From Actinomycetes bacterium (lineage in GTDB: Bacteria > Actinomycetota > Actinomycetes > Actinomycetales > Cellulomonadaceae), in assembly GCA_023390875.1 (NCBI GenBank), contig JAEWCA010000569.1, positions 1 to 5,493 on the forward strand: a DNA stretch of 5,493 bases. The letters are read 5' to 3'. The notes beneath the pieces are model-generated. The model was not told where the DNA came from and made no database searches. It was given only the letters and a program-made list of their open reading frames with translations. The number at the start of each line of letters is the position of its first letter. The stretch's first letter is position 1. The translations under genes and the position numbers were made by a program. Positions 5,331 through 5,493 of this stretch are shown in pieces.

Positions 5331-5493
5331 TCAGGCCCCCACCGGCAACGGCTCGTGGTCGGCCGCGGCGTCTCGCGTCGGCCCCGCGGCGAAGCTCAGC
5401 TCCCGCAGGTCGCTGCGCACCCGGCGCAGCGTCGGCGCCTCGTCGTCCGCCACGACCCGCACGTGCGCGTCGAGACCACGCGCGGCGAAGTGG
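5331..5493 (-). CDS. C-terminal fragment of an unidentified protein, first gene of the operon in this window
   Basis: Reading leftward from the window edge, 53 complete codons end at TGA (5333-5331). The translated end includes HVRVVADDEAP, then LRRVRSDLREL, then an Ala/Pro-rich terminus closing in EHPLPVGA-like residues (exactly HEPLPVGA). All but three codons (CGA, GGT, CGT) end in G or C, so the frame is very likely real. The start lies outside the window. The one-base gap to the presenilin-like start puts it in the same operon. I do not recognise the family: a charged segment, about 20 residues, might be an amphipathic helix, and there is no membrane segment in what is visible. ApbE flavin transferases and FMN-binding proteins are common neighbours of such flavocytochromes, but nothing here shows this is one. 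Confidence 0.7.
   Translation of the reverse strand, partial: HFAARGLDAHVRVVADDEAPTLRRVRSDLRELSFAAGPTRDAAADHEPLPVGA
5336..5343 (-). promoter_or_regulatory. Ribosome-binding site of the presenilin-like gene
   Basis: GGTGGGGG on the minus strand, six bases before the GTG at 5329 and inside the last codons of the upstream gene. It supports the GTG start. With the one-base gap after the upstream TGA, it suggests reinitiation by terminating ribosomes. Confidence 0.5.

Noticed and set aside
5331..5493. Upstream fragment as an ApbE flavin transferase
   Set aside because: HVRVVADD plus a following helix faintly recalls the start of ApbE proteins, but here it lies at the extreme C-terminus, and no ApbE motif is visible.

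Overview
This window is very GC-rich (well over 70 % by eye, with G or C at nearly every third codon position), uses GTG as well as ATG starts, and carries actinobacterial-type tRNA genes without an encoded CCA. Together this points to a high-GC actinobacterium. A Cellulomonas-like organism is my guess, but the sequence alone does not fix the genus. It looks like ordinary chromosome: I found no insertion sequence, CRISPR array, origin or phage gene. Every protein gene lies on the minus strand. The only plus-strand gene is a tRNA.

Layout from low to high coordinates. (1) 24-1409 (-): a GT1/MGT-family glycosyltransferase with its own Shine-Dalgarno site and an unusual Gln/Glu/Ala-rich repeat tail. 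(2) 1519-1781: a divergent tRNA pair, tRNA-Pro(UGG) on minus and tRNA-Gly(UCC) on plus, separated by 118 bp that hold two inverted repeats. (3) 1867-2460 (-): a RibD-C/dihydrofolate-reductase-like protein. (4) 2601-2966 (-): a small VOC-fold protein that closely resembles the Tn5 bleomycin-resistance protein Ble. (5) 3090-5493 (-): a tightly packed operon running out of the right edge. In transcription order it is an unidentified gene (only its C-terminus is present), a nine-helix membrane protein, and a NOX/ferric-reductase-like flavocytochrome. The stop/start junctions are TGAC-GTG (1-nt gap) and GTGA (4-nt overlap).

The most interesting item is the nine-helix membrane protein (4397-5329). 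It carries the presenilin/signal-peptide-peptidase signature: Tyr-Asp in predicted helix 6, Gly-Leu-Gly-Asp in helix 7, and a PAL-like PAQ at the start of helix 9. This is the layout of intramembrane aspartyl proteases. It is translationally coupled to a six-helix flavocytochrome whose haem-ligand spacing (H-X13-H and H-X12-H) matches the NADPH-oxidase family. A presenilin-type protein locked into an operon with a transmembrane electron-transfer enzyme is the best candidate here for an undescribed system. The substrate, and whether it is proteolytically active, cannot be told from sequence.

The glycosyltransferase, RibD-C protein and Ble-like protein look like independent single genes with no visible pathway link to the operon.
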